Shown: positions 17,123 to 25,882, numbered from the stretch's first letter. The stretch is 64,000 bases of DNA from Arcicella aquatica (GCF_034928825.1 NZ_JAYFUL010000011.1:87041-151040); one strand, 5' to 3'. Notes: generated by a model from the letters alone, not told the origin. Numbers and translations are program-made.

Positions 17123-17845
17123 ATGCCAGAGCAAAGTAGCAGTTTCGAACTCAGGAGCGAAGAGATCCAAGAAATTATCGGGCTTGTTCCACATTGGATT
17201 GTTAGATGGGGTATTACTGTCTTATTCTCAATCCTGTTTGTATTCATCCTTACGTCATATTGGGTTAGTTATCCAGATGTTGCTCAGGCAAACGCTCTGA
17301 TAACAACAACGATACAACCTAAAAAAGTATCATGGATGGCAACGCCACCATTGGAGTATAAATTGACGGTCGTTGATTCTCAGATTGTTAAAAAAGGTGA
17401 TACATTGTTCATTGAAAATAATGTACAGACCAATGAAAAATTTTATGAAGTATCTACTGTAGCAGGGCGCGTGATTATACTAAGGGCTACTGACAATAAC
17501 CCTAATAAATCAACTATCATAGTAACGCCTGCAATGTCTAGTTATCGTGTACAATTGTCATTACCCATAAAAGGCGTTGGACAGATTAAAGTAGGGCAAC
17601 GAGTACAAATAAAACTAGACCCCTATCCTGTTAATGAATTTGGCTATTTAGAAGGGAAGATAACCGCCGTAGTGCCGTATGCTATTGATAACAATTATAG
17701 AGCATCTGTTGAACTAACGAACGGGATGAATACTACCAATGGGAAAAAAATTCCGCTTCAATATTACCTGATCGGAACAGCAGAAGTGATGCTAGATGAA
17801 AAAAGTTTATTAAGTCGTTTTACTGGAGGAAATTTTAATAGATAG
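17123..17845 (+). CDS. Short HlyD-family membrane-fusion adaptor
   Basis: This 240-residue protein has an N-terminal transmembrane helix (about residues 25-48, WGITVLFSILFVFILTSYWV). Beta-rich lipoyl/barrel segments follow (DTLFIENNVQTNEKFYEVS, KVGQRVQIKLDPYPVNEFGYLEGKITAV). It matches HlyD-type adaptors that couple peptide ABC exporters to an outer-membrane exit, but at 240 residues it is much shorter than the usual 400 or so and appears to lack the long coiled-coil hairpin. The short form may be normal for these Bacteroidota RiPP loci. It is the last gene of the biosynthetic operon; no TolC-like gene lies in the window. Confidence 0.8.
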   Translation: MPEQSSSFELRSEEIQEIIGLVPHWIVRWGITVLFSILFVFILTSYWVSYPDVAQANALITTTIQPKKVSWMATPPLEYKLTVVDSQIVKKGDTLFIENNVQTNEKFYEVSTVAGRVIILRATDNNPNKSTIIVTPAMSSYRVQLSLPIKGVGQIKVGQRVQIKLDPYPVNEFGYLEGKITAVVPYAIDNNYRASVELTNGMNTTNGKKIPLQYYLIGTAEVMLDEKSLLSRFTGGNFNR

Positions 17846-17882
17846 CAAGATGGCACACGTATTCTCAATTAATAAAGTATTT

Positions 17883-17914
17883 TTTGCATTTAACACCTAA
17901 TATTTCTATATTTG
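17883..17914 (+). promoter_or_regulatory. Bacteroidota-type promoter for the LytTR regulator gene
   Basis: TTTG at 17883-17886, a 20-base spacer and TATATTTG at 17907-17914 match the Bacteroidota primary-sigma consensus TTTG-N19-21-TAnnTTTG. The ATG of the response regulator follows 21 bases later. This indicates that the regulator pair is transcribed separately from the exporter operon. Confidence 0.65.
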
Positions 17915-17935
17915 ATTATTATTATATAAATAGTT

Positions 17936-18718
17936 ATGCAAAATTTATTAACCTGTTTAATTGTTGATGACGAGCTCTTAGCACAAGAACTCATTGAAAA
18001 ATTTGTAAATAGAATTCCATATTTACAATGTGTGGGAAAGTGTTTTACAGCAATGGATGCACTTGTGATGATTAATGAAAAAAAACCAGATATTATTTTT
18101 TTAGATATTAATATGCCAGAAATGACTGGACTAGAATTTTTAAAATCACTTACCAATACTCGTCCACAGATTATTATTACTACTGCTTACTCTTATCATG
18201 CTATAGAAGGTTACGAACACGATGTGGCTGATTTCTTATTAAAACCTTTTCCATTTGATAGATTCCTAAAGGCAATCAATAAGATTCAGCAACGGATGAT
18301 TGATAATAAAAACAATGCCCCTGTTGCTACTGAGCCTAAAGAAGCCACTGTTTCTTTGGAAGGTAAAGACATTAACAAAGAGGAGTCTGAAGAAGAAACA
18401 TATCTTTTAGTAAAGCAAGACAAAAAGCTCGTGAAAATTTATCCCCATGAAATTATTTTCATTGAAGGGATGAAGGATTATCTGAAGATACATACCAAAA
18501 CAAAGTTTATCGTCATATACATGACGATGACCCGTATTGAACAATTATTACCTAAATCAAAATTTTTACGCATCAATCGTTCTTTTATCATTTCCTTAGC
18601 AGCCATGAAAAGTATTGAAGGCAACATGATTGAAATGTCTAACGATAGGAAGTTAGATATTGGTAGTAGCTATCGGGAGAGCCTGAAAGAATACTTTAAA
18701 AGCAAAACCTTGATTTAG
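17936..18718 (+). CDS. LytTR-family response regulator
   Basis: This 260-residue protein has an N-terminal receiver domain with acidic pocket VDDE and phospho-acceptor Asp57 in IIFLDINMPEMTG. A linker rich in Lys/Glu (about 125-155) and a C-terminal LytTR DNA-binding domain (about 160-258, with IIFIEGMKDYLKIHT and FLRINRSFIISL) follow. It is transcribed together with the histidine kinase 134 bases downstream. Such pairs commonly control bacteriocin-type loci. The repeated boxes before lanA1 and lanB are candidate targets; this is inference. Confidence 0.92.
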   Translation: MQNLLTCLIVDDELLAQELIEKFVNRIPYLQCVGKCFTAMDALVMINEKKPDIIFLDINMPEMTGLEFLKSLTNTRPQIIITTAYSYHAIEGYEHDVADFLLKPFPFDRFLKAINKIQQRMIDNKNNAPVATEPKEATVSLEGKDINKEESEEETYLLVKQDKKLVKIYPHEIIFIEGMKDYLKIHTKTKFIVIYMTMTRIEQLLPKSKFLRINRSFIISLAAMKSIEGNMIEMSNDRKLDIGSSYRESLKEYFKSKTLI

Positions 18719-18852
18719 TAGAAGGTTTATGATAACTTGGTATTTATCAAGAAAACATTTGACGGTCGATTTTATTAATACAAGCCAGAAGATTATTTTT
18801 CTCAACTTGTATTGACGAAATCGACTTGTTTATTTTATATCCATTATACAAG

Positions 18853-19965
18853 ATGAATAAAAGTTTTTTAGACAACGCAAAAATATATTTTTCACTCTAT
18901 TCCCCCTCGGCACGTATCTGGACTCATGTAATATTTTGGGTTGTTACTGCCCTTATTCTCTCTAGTTTTGGCTTTAATCTTGCTGGATGGGAATATCCTA
19001 AAGCGGCCTTAGTACATACTGTTTTCTTGGTTGTTAAATCAATGTTTGCTTATTATATAATTGCCTATCTATTGCTCCCGCTTGTCATGAAAGGGAATAG
19101 ATGGGTTCTTTTTTTGATAGGAATAGGCATTATGTTCTTTCTAGACTCGGTAATTTCTTATTACATGTTTGAGACCGTCAGTAATAATTTTGAGACTTCA
19201 CTTTATTATAAGCGATATGCCAACATGATTAATGAAGGCGGATTAATGGGATCAATTCTTTTCTCTAAATTATTTTTTATCCATATATACAATGAAACAT
19301 TACCGATTCTTCCCCCGCTGATTGTAAAATTCGTCAAAATAATTATTGCTTCTCGTAACAAAACGATTTCTTTACAGCGTGACAACCTCAATCTTGAACT
19401 GAACTTCTTAAAATCGCAGGTTAATCCTCATTTCCTTTTTAATGTACTCAATAGCATATACTCTCTTATCGTTGAAAAGGATGAGACCGCTGCCAATATT
19501 ATAGTAAGATTGTCGGGACTAATGCGTTATACACTTTATGAAACAGAGAGTGAAAAAGTATCTTTAAAGCGTGAGGTAGAATTTATTCAACAGTACACTG
19601 AACTAGAGCGGATTCGTTTTCAGAGTAGGGTGAATATCACACTTACGATGGATGATGATTTTGGTAATTATCAAGTTCCCCCACTGATTTTTATTTCTTT
19701 TGTAGAAAATGCGTTCAAACACGGGGTGAGTAATACTGGGAAGGCGTCTTGGGTAAAAATTGATTTTAGGATGAAAAAAACAACCGTCATTCTTTCTGTT
19801 GAAAATAGCAAACCTGCTCATATCATGCATGAAGAGGTGCAAGGTGGAATAGGGTTGTTTAATGTCAAAAAAAGGCTAGAATTACTTTACCCAGATAAGT
19901 ATAAGTTATTAATAGAAAACAAAAAACAAACTTTTTTTGTCGAGCTACAACTTGAATTGGTCTAG
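18853..19965 (+). CDS. LytS-type sensor histidine kinase
   Basis: This 370-residue protein, starting from the ATG at 18853, extends upstream only through a TTG. The N-terminal half has about four transmembrane helices (VIFWVVTALILSSFGF, LVVKSMFAYYIIAYLLLP, WVLFLIGIGIMFFL and one near 19250). The cytoplasmic part has the His_kinase motif SQVNPHFLFNVLNSIYSLI and an ATPase with FVENAFKHG and GGIGLFNVKKRLELLYP. It should phosphorylate the LytTR regulator just upstream. No separate sensory domain is visible, so the ligand, possibly a membrane or peptide signal, is unknown. Confidence 0.9.
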   Translation: MNKSFLDNAKIYFSLYSPSARIWTHVIFWVVTALILSSFGFNLAGWEYPKAALVHTVFLVVKSMFAYYIIAYLLLPLVMKGNRWVLFLIGIGIMFFLDSVISYYMFETVSNNFETSLYYKRYANMINEGGLMGSILFSKLFFIHIYNETLPILPPLIVKFVKIIIASRNKTISLQRDNLNLELNFLKSQVNPHFLFNVLNSIYSLIVEKDETAANIIVRLSGLMRYTLYETESEKVSLKREVEFIQQYTELERIRFQSRVNITLTMDDDFGNYQVPPLIFISFVENAFKHGVSNTGKASWVKIDFRMKKTTVILSVENSKPAHIMHEEVQGGIGLFNVKKRLELLYPDKYKLLIENKKQTFFVELQLELV

Positions 19966-20093
19966 TTTGTCTTCCTTTAATACCTACTTTATCTAAGCAA
20001 GTCCATAGTTGCTCTAATTTTTTTCATTGCTTTTGAGGTTTTGTGTTATTTAGTGTCATCATTAAATATATAACCTTTCAAACAGCAAAAACT

Positions 20094-20216
20094 ATGAAAA
20101 ATTCAAAACTAAATCTTGCAAAAAAAACTGTATCTAACCTTAATAATAACCATTATTCAAATATTAATTTACACTTTAAGTCAGGAAGTACTACTATTAC
20201 TATCGTGACAAGATGA
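20094..20216 (+). CDS. Small Cys-free precursor-like peptide (40 aa)
   Basis: I read a 40-residue ORF: its leader-like half, NSKLNLAKKTVSNLNN, resembles the KLSLDK-type lanthipeptide leaders, and the tail SGSTTITIVTR is packed with Ser/Thr. There is no Cys and no GG. It may be an orphan precursor whose Ser/Thr could be dehydrated without ring closure, a decayed precursor, or a signalling peptide for the kinase. It lies between the histidine kinase and the receiver-like protein, with an ATG 128 bases after the kinase stop. Translation is not proven. Confidence 0.5.
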   Translation: MKNSKLNLAKKTVSNLNNNHYSNINLHFKSGSTTITIVTR

Positions 20217-20250
20217 TAGAAAATTTACTCTTTTAAATTTTAATTACAGA

Positions 20251-20610
20251 ATGGACAGCTACGGAATCCTATACGAAAATACAATTTTAGAAAACCAATT
20301 AATAGACTATCTTGACAGAATAACCTTCCTAAAAAGAGAATGGTCTGGTTCATTTGATGATGTAGAGAAACTCCTGCATGAAAAGCCTGTGGATTTATTA
20401 TTTATTAGTGTTGAAAGTCCACCTCAAGAGATGATTGTGTTATTAGAAAAATTAGCTTTTTCTAATAATACAATTGTTATTTCATCTCCGAAGGCCTTGC
20501 CAAATTTTGAAAAAACGTTAACGCCATCCATTATAGAATATATCATTCGCCCACTAACTTTTGAATTAGTTGTTAGTGCTATCATGAAATATTCTATGAA
20601 ATATGACTGA
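20251..20610 (+). CDS. Degenerate stand-alone receiver-like protein
   Basis: This 119-residue protein aligns by pattern to the receiver half of LytTR regulators. KPVDLLFISVESP lines up with PDIIFLDINMP of the regulator at 17.9 kb, and YIIRPLTFELVVSAI resembles the usual KPF segment. The phospho-acceptor Asp is replaced by Ser53 and the paired acidic residues of the active site are missing at the N-terminus, so it probably cannot be phosphorylated. There is no output domain. It may act as a protein-protein competitor or partner in the same signalling circuit. Assignment is by pattern only. Confidence 0.6.
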   Translation: MDSYGILYENTILENQLIDYLDRITFLKREWSGSFDDVEKLLHEKPVDLLFISVESPPQEMIVLLEKLAFSNNTIVISSPKALPNFEKTLTPSIIEYIIRPLTFELVVSAIMKYSMKYD

Positions 20611-20675
20611 TAATTATCACAACTATCCATAAATAATATAAATATCCTTGAATATTAGAATGATTGTGTTAATTT

Positions 20676-21683
20676 TTAGTGCTTTGAATACAGATAGTTT
20701 AAGCGCCTTAATTTATCAAAATATAAATTAGTGTAAACTATTTTACTCTCTTCTGAAAGAAACGAATGTTTAATGAGCTGATGAATAAGCAGATAATCTT
20801 TTTGAAAAAAAGTGATGATTTGCTTAGCTCGCTTTTCATTTATCCCAATTTTACTACTGAAACACATGAAATCGTCATAAGTATAAAAGGCATTTGCTTT
20901 AAAAGATTCTGTCTCAAAATCATCCGAGAATAAACCGTCGGCTGTTGCCATATCGTCATCATTCACATGTAAACGAGTACAAAGCAAATCATAGGCTGGA
21001 GCTAGAATCATATCTCCATTGAGGCTTTCTATCAATGAAAAATTCTTCAAGTGAGCATCCCCGTTAGAAAACAGGTAATTGAATAATACTAAGCGGAAAA
21101 GCTTTTCCATCTCAATTGAGTAAGCCACTACATATTTTTTCACGAGCATTGCCATATCTTCATAACTACCCTCATATTTCATTGAGCTTCCACCTTTAAT
21201 ACTTGATTTTCCAGCTAACGTGGCAAAATCTTCTACTATCAATTTAGTAGTATCCGAATGATAATCAAAACGTTTGGTCAGATAAGCAGGTTGATTATCA
21301 GGGAAAAACATCATTGTGTTTTCTGCTGTTTCTATTTTGTAAACCTGTCTGGCTATTTGCATTGTCAGGTGTTCATTCGCTGGAATTTCTTCAACAGCTT
21401 TAAAACGACTACTAGGAATTGGTTTTAAAATATACTGTCCATGCTCACTAACTTCAACCAAGCGAAGCTTATGCTTATCTAACAAGAGAGATACTTTTTC
21501 CTGAACCCCCGAAATAGAAATTCGTTGAATTTTAAAGGTACTTTCGGCTGGTGAATTTAAAGAAAAGGGTAGATAATGACTTATTTTTTTACCATTAAAA
21601 AGGCGTAGTAAAGCCAACGGAGAAAAGGATTCAAATCCTTCTTTGAGGGTAGAGGGGCAATATTTTAAATCTAAATTATTCAT
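20676..21683 (-). CDS. hipT: HipT-like Ser/Thr kinase toxin (HipA C-terminal part)
   Basis: This 335-residue protein is a HipA-family kinase core without the N-terminal subdomain. It has the Gly-rich loop region QRISISGVQEKVSLLL with the two-serine motif S56-I57-S58. The catalytic loop NGDAHLKNFSLI and a following AYDLLCTR complete the kinase signature. HipA-family kinases phosphorylate aminoacyl-tRNA synthetases and arrest growth. The three-gene order hipB-hipS-hipT with 4- and 8-base overlaps, and the SIS loop, match the HipBST type in which HipS neutralises HipT. Which synthetase is targeted cannot be told. Confidence 0.85.
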   Translation of the reverse strand: MNNLDLKYCPSTLKEGFESFSPLALLRLFNGKKISHYLPFSLNSPAESTFKIQRISISGVQEKVSLLLDKHKLRLVEVSEHGQYILKPIPSSRFKAVEEIPANEHLTMQIARQVYKIETAENTMMFFPDNQPAYLTKRFDYHSDTTKLIVEDFATLAGKSSIKGGSSMKYEGSYEDMAMLVKKYVVAYSIEMEKLFRLVLFNYLFSNGDAHLKNFSLIESLNGDMILAPAYDLLCTRLHVNDDDMATADGLFSDDFETESFKANAFYTYDDFMCFSSKIGINEKRAKQIITFFQKDYLLIHQLIKHSFLSEESKIVYTNLYFDKLRRLNYLYSKH

Positions 21684-21999
21684 AAATAGGAATAACGGTT
21701 ATAGCTCCTATAGTATCATATTGAGCGGTGGCAAGTAATAATCCAAAAAAATCATTTTCATCAATCTTTAATAAACGGCAAAGTGTTTCTTTGTTTGCTC
21801 CTTCAGGGAGCATATTATAAAAAACTGGAAAAAGAGTAGGATGGTGATACACTTGTTGGCTTTTGGGCATAGTCATACTTATCGGTCTGAACGTCGAATG
21901 TAGGAAGTAATCATCCTCATATCTAAATACAAATCCGTTTTTATCTTCTGCTAAAATTCCCGCAGGAGTTCCTTTAAAATAAACTTTTGCCTTTCTCAT
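21676..21999 (-). CDS. hipS: HipS-like protein (HipA N-terminal domain)
   Basis: This 107-residue protein matches the HipA N-terminal subdomain: KVYFKGTPAGILAEDKNGFVFRY, then SMTMPKSQQVYHHPTLFPVF, then NMLPEGANKE. In HipBST systems this small protein is the antitoxin that blocks the kinase. Its start overlaps the hipB stop by four bases (ATGA, 21996-21999) and its end overlaps the hipT start by eight bases, so the three are translationally coupled. It could alternatively be one half of a recently split HipA. Confidence 0.85.
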   Translation of the reverse strand: MRKAKVYFKGTPAGILAEDKNGFVFRYEDDYFLHSTFRPISMTMPKSQQVYHHPTLFPVFYNMLPEGANKETLCRLLKIDENDFFGLLLATAQYDTIGAITVIPIYE

Positions 22000-22199
22000 A
22001 GTTTTACATTCAGTTGTAATTCCATCCCTAATACTTCTGCTAATTTCAGCAATGTTTCTAAAGATGGATTTCCTTCTCCGCGTTCAATTGATACAATTGT
22101 TCGCAAAGCAACGGCCGATATTTCTGCTAAGTCTTCTTGGCGTATCTTTAATACTTTACGCCTGTTTTTTATTTGTTCTCCTAAAGTTTGCTTATCCAT
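21996..22199 (-). CDS. hipB: HipB-like helix-turn-helix antitoxin/repressor
   Basis: This 67-residue XRE-type HTH protein reads IKNRRKVLKIRQEDLAEISA, then ALRTIVSIERGEGNPSLETL, as in HipB. It should bind the operator palindromes just upstream and repress the operon. It is the first gene, with ATG at 2199 bases above 20 kb (22199). Confidence 0.88.
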   Translation of the reverse strand: MDKQTLGEQIKNRRKVLKIRQEDLAEISAVALRTIVSIERGEGNPSLETLLKLAEVLGMELQLNVKL

Positions 22200-22215
22200 T
22201 TGTGCATCATAATGC

Positions 22216-22277
22216 GTTTATCCATATAAACATACAATATTATTTTTAAAAATATGTAAAATGTGCATTTAAATGCA
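22216..22277. promoter_or_regulatory. Palindromes upstream of hipBST (likely HipB operators)
   Basis: Two palindromes precede hipB: GTTTAT-N4-ATAAAC at 22216-22231 and the perfect 14-base palindrome TGCATTTAAATGCA at 22264-22277. HTH repressors of toxin-antitoxin operons autoregulate through such sites. The first contains TATCCATATA, reminiscent of the TATCC half-sites of the E. coli hip operators. Binding is inferred. Confidence 0.55.
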
Positions 22278-22413
22278 TTTTATGAAAAAAGATTAATTGC
22301 GTTTCCCCTTCATCTATTGAGACACACTAACCATCCACTACAATTAAAAACAGTCAAGGACTATGCTCAAAATGTCAATGCTCATAGAGCGAATAATAGT
22401 TTCTCAAACACTT

Positions 22414-23712
22414 TTAAACTAAGGGAAATTGTACTTTCCCTGCCCAGTAAATAGGTATAAAGTATAATTTTTCCTGAATACCAAATGGAGCGTTTGAAAA
22501 AATGATGGCTTGTGAAATATGAGGATGATGTTCTAGTAAATAATGTAAGCTTTTTAAAGAACCACTTCTTCCAGACTTTACTTCTATCGGGATTATTTTG
22601 CCATCTCTTACAATGACAAAATCTACTTCAGCACTACTTCCTGGACTGGTTCTTGCCCAATAAGCGAGTTCTTCTTTTTGCGTAGCAATCATTTGTTGTG
22701 CCACAAATTGTTCTGCCAACATGCCATTAAAAGCAGCAGTGAGGTTCTTTTTCAAGTAAATATCTTGAAAAGACAGCTTACTTTTTTGCAATAATAAACC
22801 AATGTCAAGATGAAATAATTTGAATTGTTTGCCAGACGGACTAAGCGGTAGACCAGCAATAGATACATTTTGAACGGCATTTAATAAACGAGCAGTTCGT
22901 AATACTTCTACGCCTTTTTTGATGGTAGGGCTTGAAAAACGGTCAGATAAATGTGTATAGATAATCTGATTGCTTATTAGGGAAGCACTTTTTTCTAAAA
23001 TATCATTCAGCGCATCTCCATCTACGGTGGGCTTATACTTCTTGAAATCCTGCTCGTAAGCGTATAACAAATTATCTTGAATTTCTTGGACATCGTTAAA
23101 GTTCTGATTATTCACAAAGCTTTGTACACATTCGGGCATTCCACCAACGACGAAATAATTATTGATTTCTTCATTCAAAATACCTGTTACAACCTCTGGC
23201 AAAATAGTAGGTATGCCATTAAGAATGTTAGCGATTGAGTCTTTTTTCCGAGCCAACAAAAACTCATAAAAAGTCATGGGTGTTAGACTCATCACATCTA
23301 CCCGCCCTACGGGGAAAGGCTGATTCCTAAATTCAAAGTCTAATAGTGAACCAGCCGCAATAAGATGTAATTCTTTTTTATCTTCATAAAAATACCTCAA
23401 ACTACCCAATGCATCCGCACAAGCCTGAATTTCATCAAAAAAAAGCAGGTCATTCGCAATATCTATCTTGATACCAAGCGCAAATTCAAGTTCTAAAAGT
23501 ATTCTGTTTACATCAAAATTATGCTTGAAAATGATGTGTAAATCTCGTCTTTTTTCAAAATTGAGGGTAATTACTTTTCCTGTAAAATACGATTCTCCAA
23601 ATTTTTGAACCAACCAAGACTTTCCGACTTGTCTTGCTCCATTCAGCATAAGGGGTTTTCTTGATGGCTTTATTTTCCAATTGGCTAATTCATTTATCTT
23701 TTCTCTAAACAT
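22414..23712 (-). CDS. AAA ATPase with DUF4143 domain
   Basis: This 432-residue protein has Walker A in GARQVGKSWLVQKFGE, Walker B in LLFFDEIQACADAL and a C-terminal DUF4143 region. That region carries a nuclease-like pattern (SSAEVDFVIVRDG, then IPIEVKSG). This AAA_14/DUF4143 family is common and mobile in Bacteroidota, often near toxin-antitoxin or defence genes, with no settled function. The ATG at 23712 gives the usual length for the family (about 380-430 residues). A strong inverted repeat lies 60-106 bases upstream. A role in defence is speculative. Confidence 0.88.
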   Translation of the reverse strand: MFREKINELANWKIKPSRKPLMLNGARQVGKSWLVQKFGESYFTGKVITLNFEKRRDLHIIFKHNFDVNRILLELEFALGIKIDIANDLLFFDEIQACADALGSLRYFYEDKKELHLIAAGSLLDFEFRNQPFPVGRVDVMSLTPMTFYEFLLARKKDSIANILNGIPTILPEVVTGILNEEINNYFVVGGMPECVQSFVNNQNFNDVQEIQDNLLYAYEQDFKKYKPTVDGDALNDILEKSASLISNQIIYTHLSDRFSSPTIKKGVEVLRTARLLNAVQNVSIAGLPLSPSGKQFKLFHLDIGLLLQKSKLSFQDIYLKKNLTAAFNGMLAEQFVAQQMIATQKEELAYWARTSPGSSAEVDFVIVRDGKIIPIEVKSGRSGSLKSLHYLLEHHPHISQAIIFSNAPFGIQEKLYFIPIYWAGKVQFPLV

Positions 23713-24179
23713 ACATTCGTCTTTATCTCTGCACTCAATTTTTCTTACAAAGATATAAGAATATATTTAATATAATGGTTATTATTTTAAATCAAACAAA
23801 TAAAATAATAACCATTATTCGGCAAAATAAATAGTAGCGCCGTATTGTCCAGTACTGTCTAAAAATATAATTTTAGTAATTACGATATTGGTAACTTTCT
23901 CATTATTGACTAGAAAATTTGCGTTTTGCACAAGACTAGTCTGCTATTTAAAAAGTTTAATGTATAAAAAACCATAAAGTGCATATATACGGTATAATAT
24001 ATACGTTTTAATATTTTCATGAGATTAGAGTTCTAGCCTTCTATAAAAACATTCCCATCGTAATTATGAAGTTGAAAGGATTTAATAAGATGAAGTCATC
24101 TTGACTTTTTGCTATTATTGCTTAAAATAAAAAAGGTTGCTGATATTTGTTTTTCGAACCATACCAAAGCAACTTTTTT
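23713..24179. other. Intergenic stretch before IS remnant
   Basis: About 470 bases without a supported gene. It holds the inverted repeat at 23772-23818. AAAAAAGGTTGC around 24128-24140 and GCAACTTTTTT around 24169-24179 form a second, imperfect inverted pair just before the transposase remnant and may be part of the IS end. Confidence 0.5.
23772..23818. repeat. 18-bp inverted repeat upstream of the AAA ATPase
   Basis: ATAATGGTTATTATTTTA (23772-23789) and its exact complement at 23801-23818 flank an 11-base loop. The arms are perfect. It may be an operator or a 5'-UTR hairpin of the ATPase gene. There is no gene on the other side that it could terminate. Confidence 0.7.
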
Positions 24180-25017
24180 ATGTACTACGTACTGAGCAAA
24201 GATATAATAGAATCAGAAATAATTTGTCATTTACCTGTAAGAAAACGAGGGTTTAAGCCACAGGCTCCGACTTGTGAAATCATTAACTGTATTCTTTACA
24301 AACTCAAGACTGGGATTCAATGGCATTTATTACCTGTCGATAGTTTATTCAGTACTCATGTTCTTCACTATAAAACTGTTTTCGGACATTCTCGTCGTTG
24401 GTGCAAGGAAGGTATTTGGAAAAATGTTGGATTGAACTTTTGAAAAAGTATAAGTCTTCTTTCGACCTTTCAATGGTAAATTTAGATGGGAGTCATTCTT
24501 CATGTATTCGAGGTGGCAAAGAAGTTGCTTATCAAGGCAGAAAGAAACGTAAAACAACTAATGCTCTTTACTTGATTGATAAACAATGACTTGTATTGGC
24601 TATGTCAACGCAGTTTCAGGTAATCACAATGATTTATTTAACATTGAGCAAAATTTTGAAGAACTTACCACGATGTTAGAGGATGCTACTATTTCAGTTG
24701 ATGGACTATTTATGAATGCCGACGCAGGGCGGTTCGCCGATACGATTTGATGCGGAAAGCTTACACCAGCTATGTCATCAAAAACAAATTATCGCCAATA
24801 TTGCTCCTAATAAAGAAACGCTACAGACGATAATTGGTCTCGCATCATTGATGAAGAACTCTATAAAGAGAGGTATTTTATTGAAAGAACAAACGCATGA
24901 ATAGATAGTTACAGGTCTTTATTAAATGGATTTGATACAACGCTTTCAAGTTGGATGGGATTTAATTTTATCGCCTTTATTATCATGGCAATTAAGAAAA
25001 TTAAAAGACTGCTATAA
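24180..25017 (+). pseudogene. IS5-type transposase, multiply frameshifted
   Basis: Fragments in several frames together resemble an IS5-family DDE transposase. The N-terminal part reads CEIINCILYKLKTGIQWHLL (24180-24443). A middle part has SMVNLDGSHSS and EVAYQGRKKRKTTNALYLID (24398-24589). Two further pieces contain NADAGRFAD and CHQKQIIANIAPNKE, and the end reads FDTTLSSWMGFNF up to a stop at 25017. At least three frameshifts or stops break it, so it is dead. Two stray ATG-initiated frames near 24926 have no meaning of their own. Confidence 0.8.
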
Positions 25018-25175
25018 CTATAAATTAGTTGTAAACCGTACATTTGAGGCAAATTGTTATGAAAGTATCACGTTCAAAATTGGTAATAATGATTTAAATT
25101 GGGTCTCAATAGACTAACACGATTTCATTTTGATAACCCCGACAAAATGAATATGGTACTCGAATGTATAAATAA

Positions 25176-25820
25176 ATGGAGATGAAGATTACAAAAAAAG
25201 AAAATATTCTTATTACCTCTTTATATCTTTTCAATCGTTTTGGCTTTGTAAGCGTTAGATTTCAACACATTGCCGACGAGGTAGGCATGAGCATTGGCAA
25301 CTTAGCATATCATTTTAAAACTAAAGAGGAAATTATAGAAAAACTGTATGAAGAATTGGCACAAGAACAAAAACAATTATTGGCCGATTTGAGTATGATT
25401 CCACTTTTCATTAACATTAATCACCATGTTGAGAACACTTTTCAACTACAAAAGAAATACAGTTTCTTCTATACAGATTCTCTAGAATTGATACGTGCAT
25501 ATCCTGCAATAAAGAAAAAATACCGCAAACAAGTAGAATGGCAAACGATGCAATTAGAACTTTTAGTAAAGTTTAATATTGCACGTGGAGCTTTATTTGA
25601 ACCGAATCTGCCAGATTCATCACTATTATTAGCAAATCGTTATATATTATTTTTGGAAAATTGGATGAATTTTGAACGATTGAAAGGTACAGAAATTGCA
25701 GAAATAAATGTACAGCTTTTTAAAAATGACATTTGGGGATTATTATCACCGTATTTCACGTCAACTGGTAAAAATGAATTCCAACAATTGAATTCTTTGC
25801 CTTTTGATAATTGGGGATAG
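25176..25820 (+). CDS. TetR-family regulator 1
   Basis: This 214-residue protein has an N-terminal TetR helix-turn-helix (LITSLYLFNRFGFVSVRFQH, then SIGNLAYHFKTKEEIIEKLY). The C-terminal part is a ligand/dimer domain of unknown specificity. It is clearly paralogous to the regulator at 26288, which shares the GNLAYHFK(T/N)K stretch. It lies upstream of a TTGGAAAAT palindrome and of the hydrogenase operon. Its target may be the TTAGAAA-type sites. No promoter is obvious; an IS remnant ends 158 bases upstream. Confidence 0.85.
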   Translation: MEMKITKKENILITSLYLFNRFGFVSVRFQHIADEVGMSIGNLAYHFKTKEEIIEKLYEELAQEQKQLLADLSMIPLFININHHVENTFQLQKKYSFFYTDSLELIRAYPAIKKKYRKQVEWQTMQLELLVKFNIARGALFEPNLPDSSLLLANRYILFLENWMNFERLKGTEIAEINVQLFKNDIWGLLSPYFTSTGKNEFQQLNSLPFDNWG

Positions 25821-25864
25821 TTTTATGTTGATATAGAAATTAAATGTAGTTTTCATATTAAAAT

Positions 25865-25882
25865 TGGAAAATATTTTCTAAT
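25865..25882. promoter_or_regulatory. TetR-type operator, copy 1
   Basis: TTGGAAAATATTTTCTAA, differing at one base from the perfect palindrome found before hypA. It lies 38 bases before the start of the orf119-TetR2 pair, which suggests autoregulation. A weaker TTTAG-TT-CTAAA site follows at 25883-25894. Confidence 0.6.

Noticed and set aside
22052..22454. Plus-strand ORFs around hipB (65 and 63 residues)
   Set aside because: The first is antisense to hipB; the second covers the operator region and the ATPase gene end and has no recognisable content.
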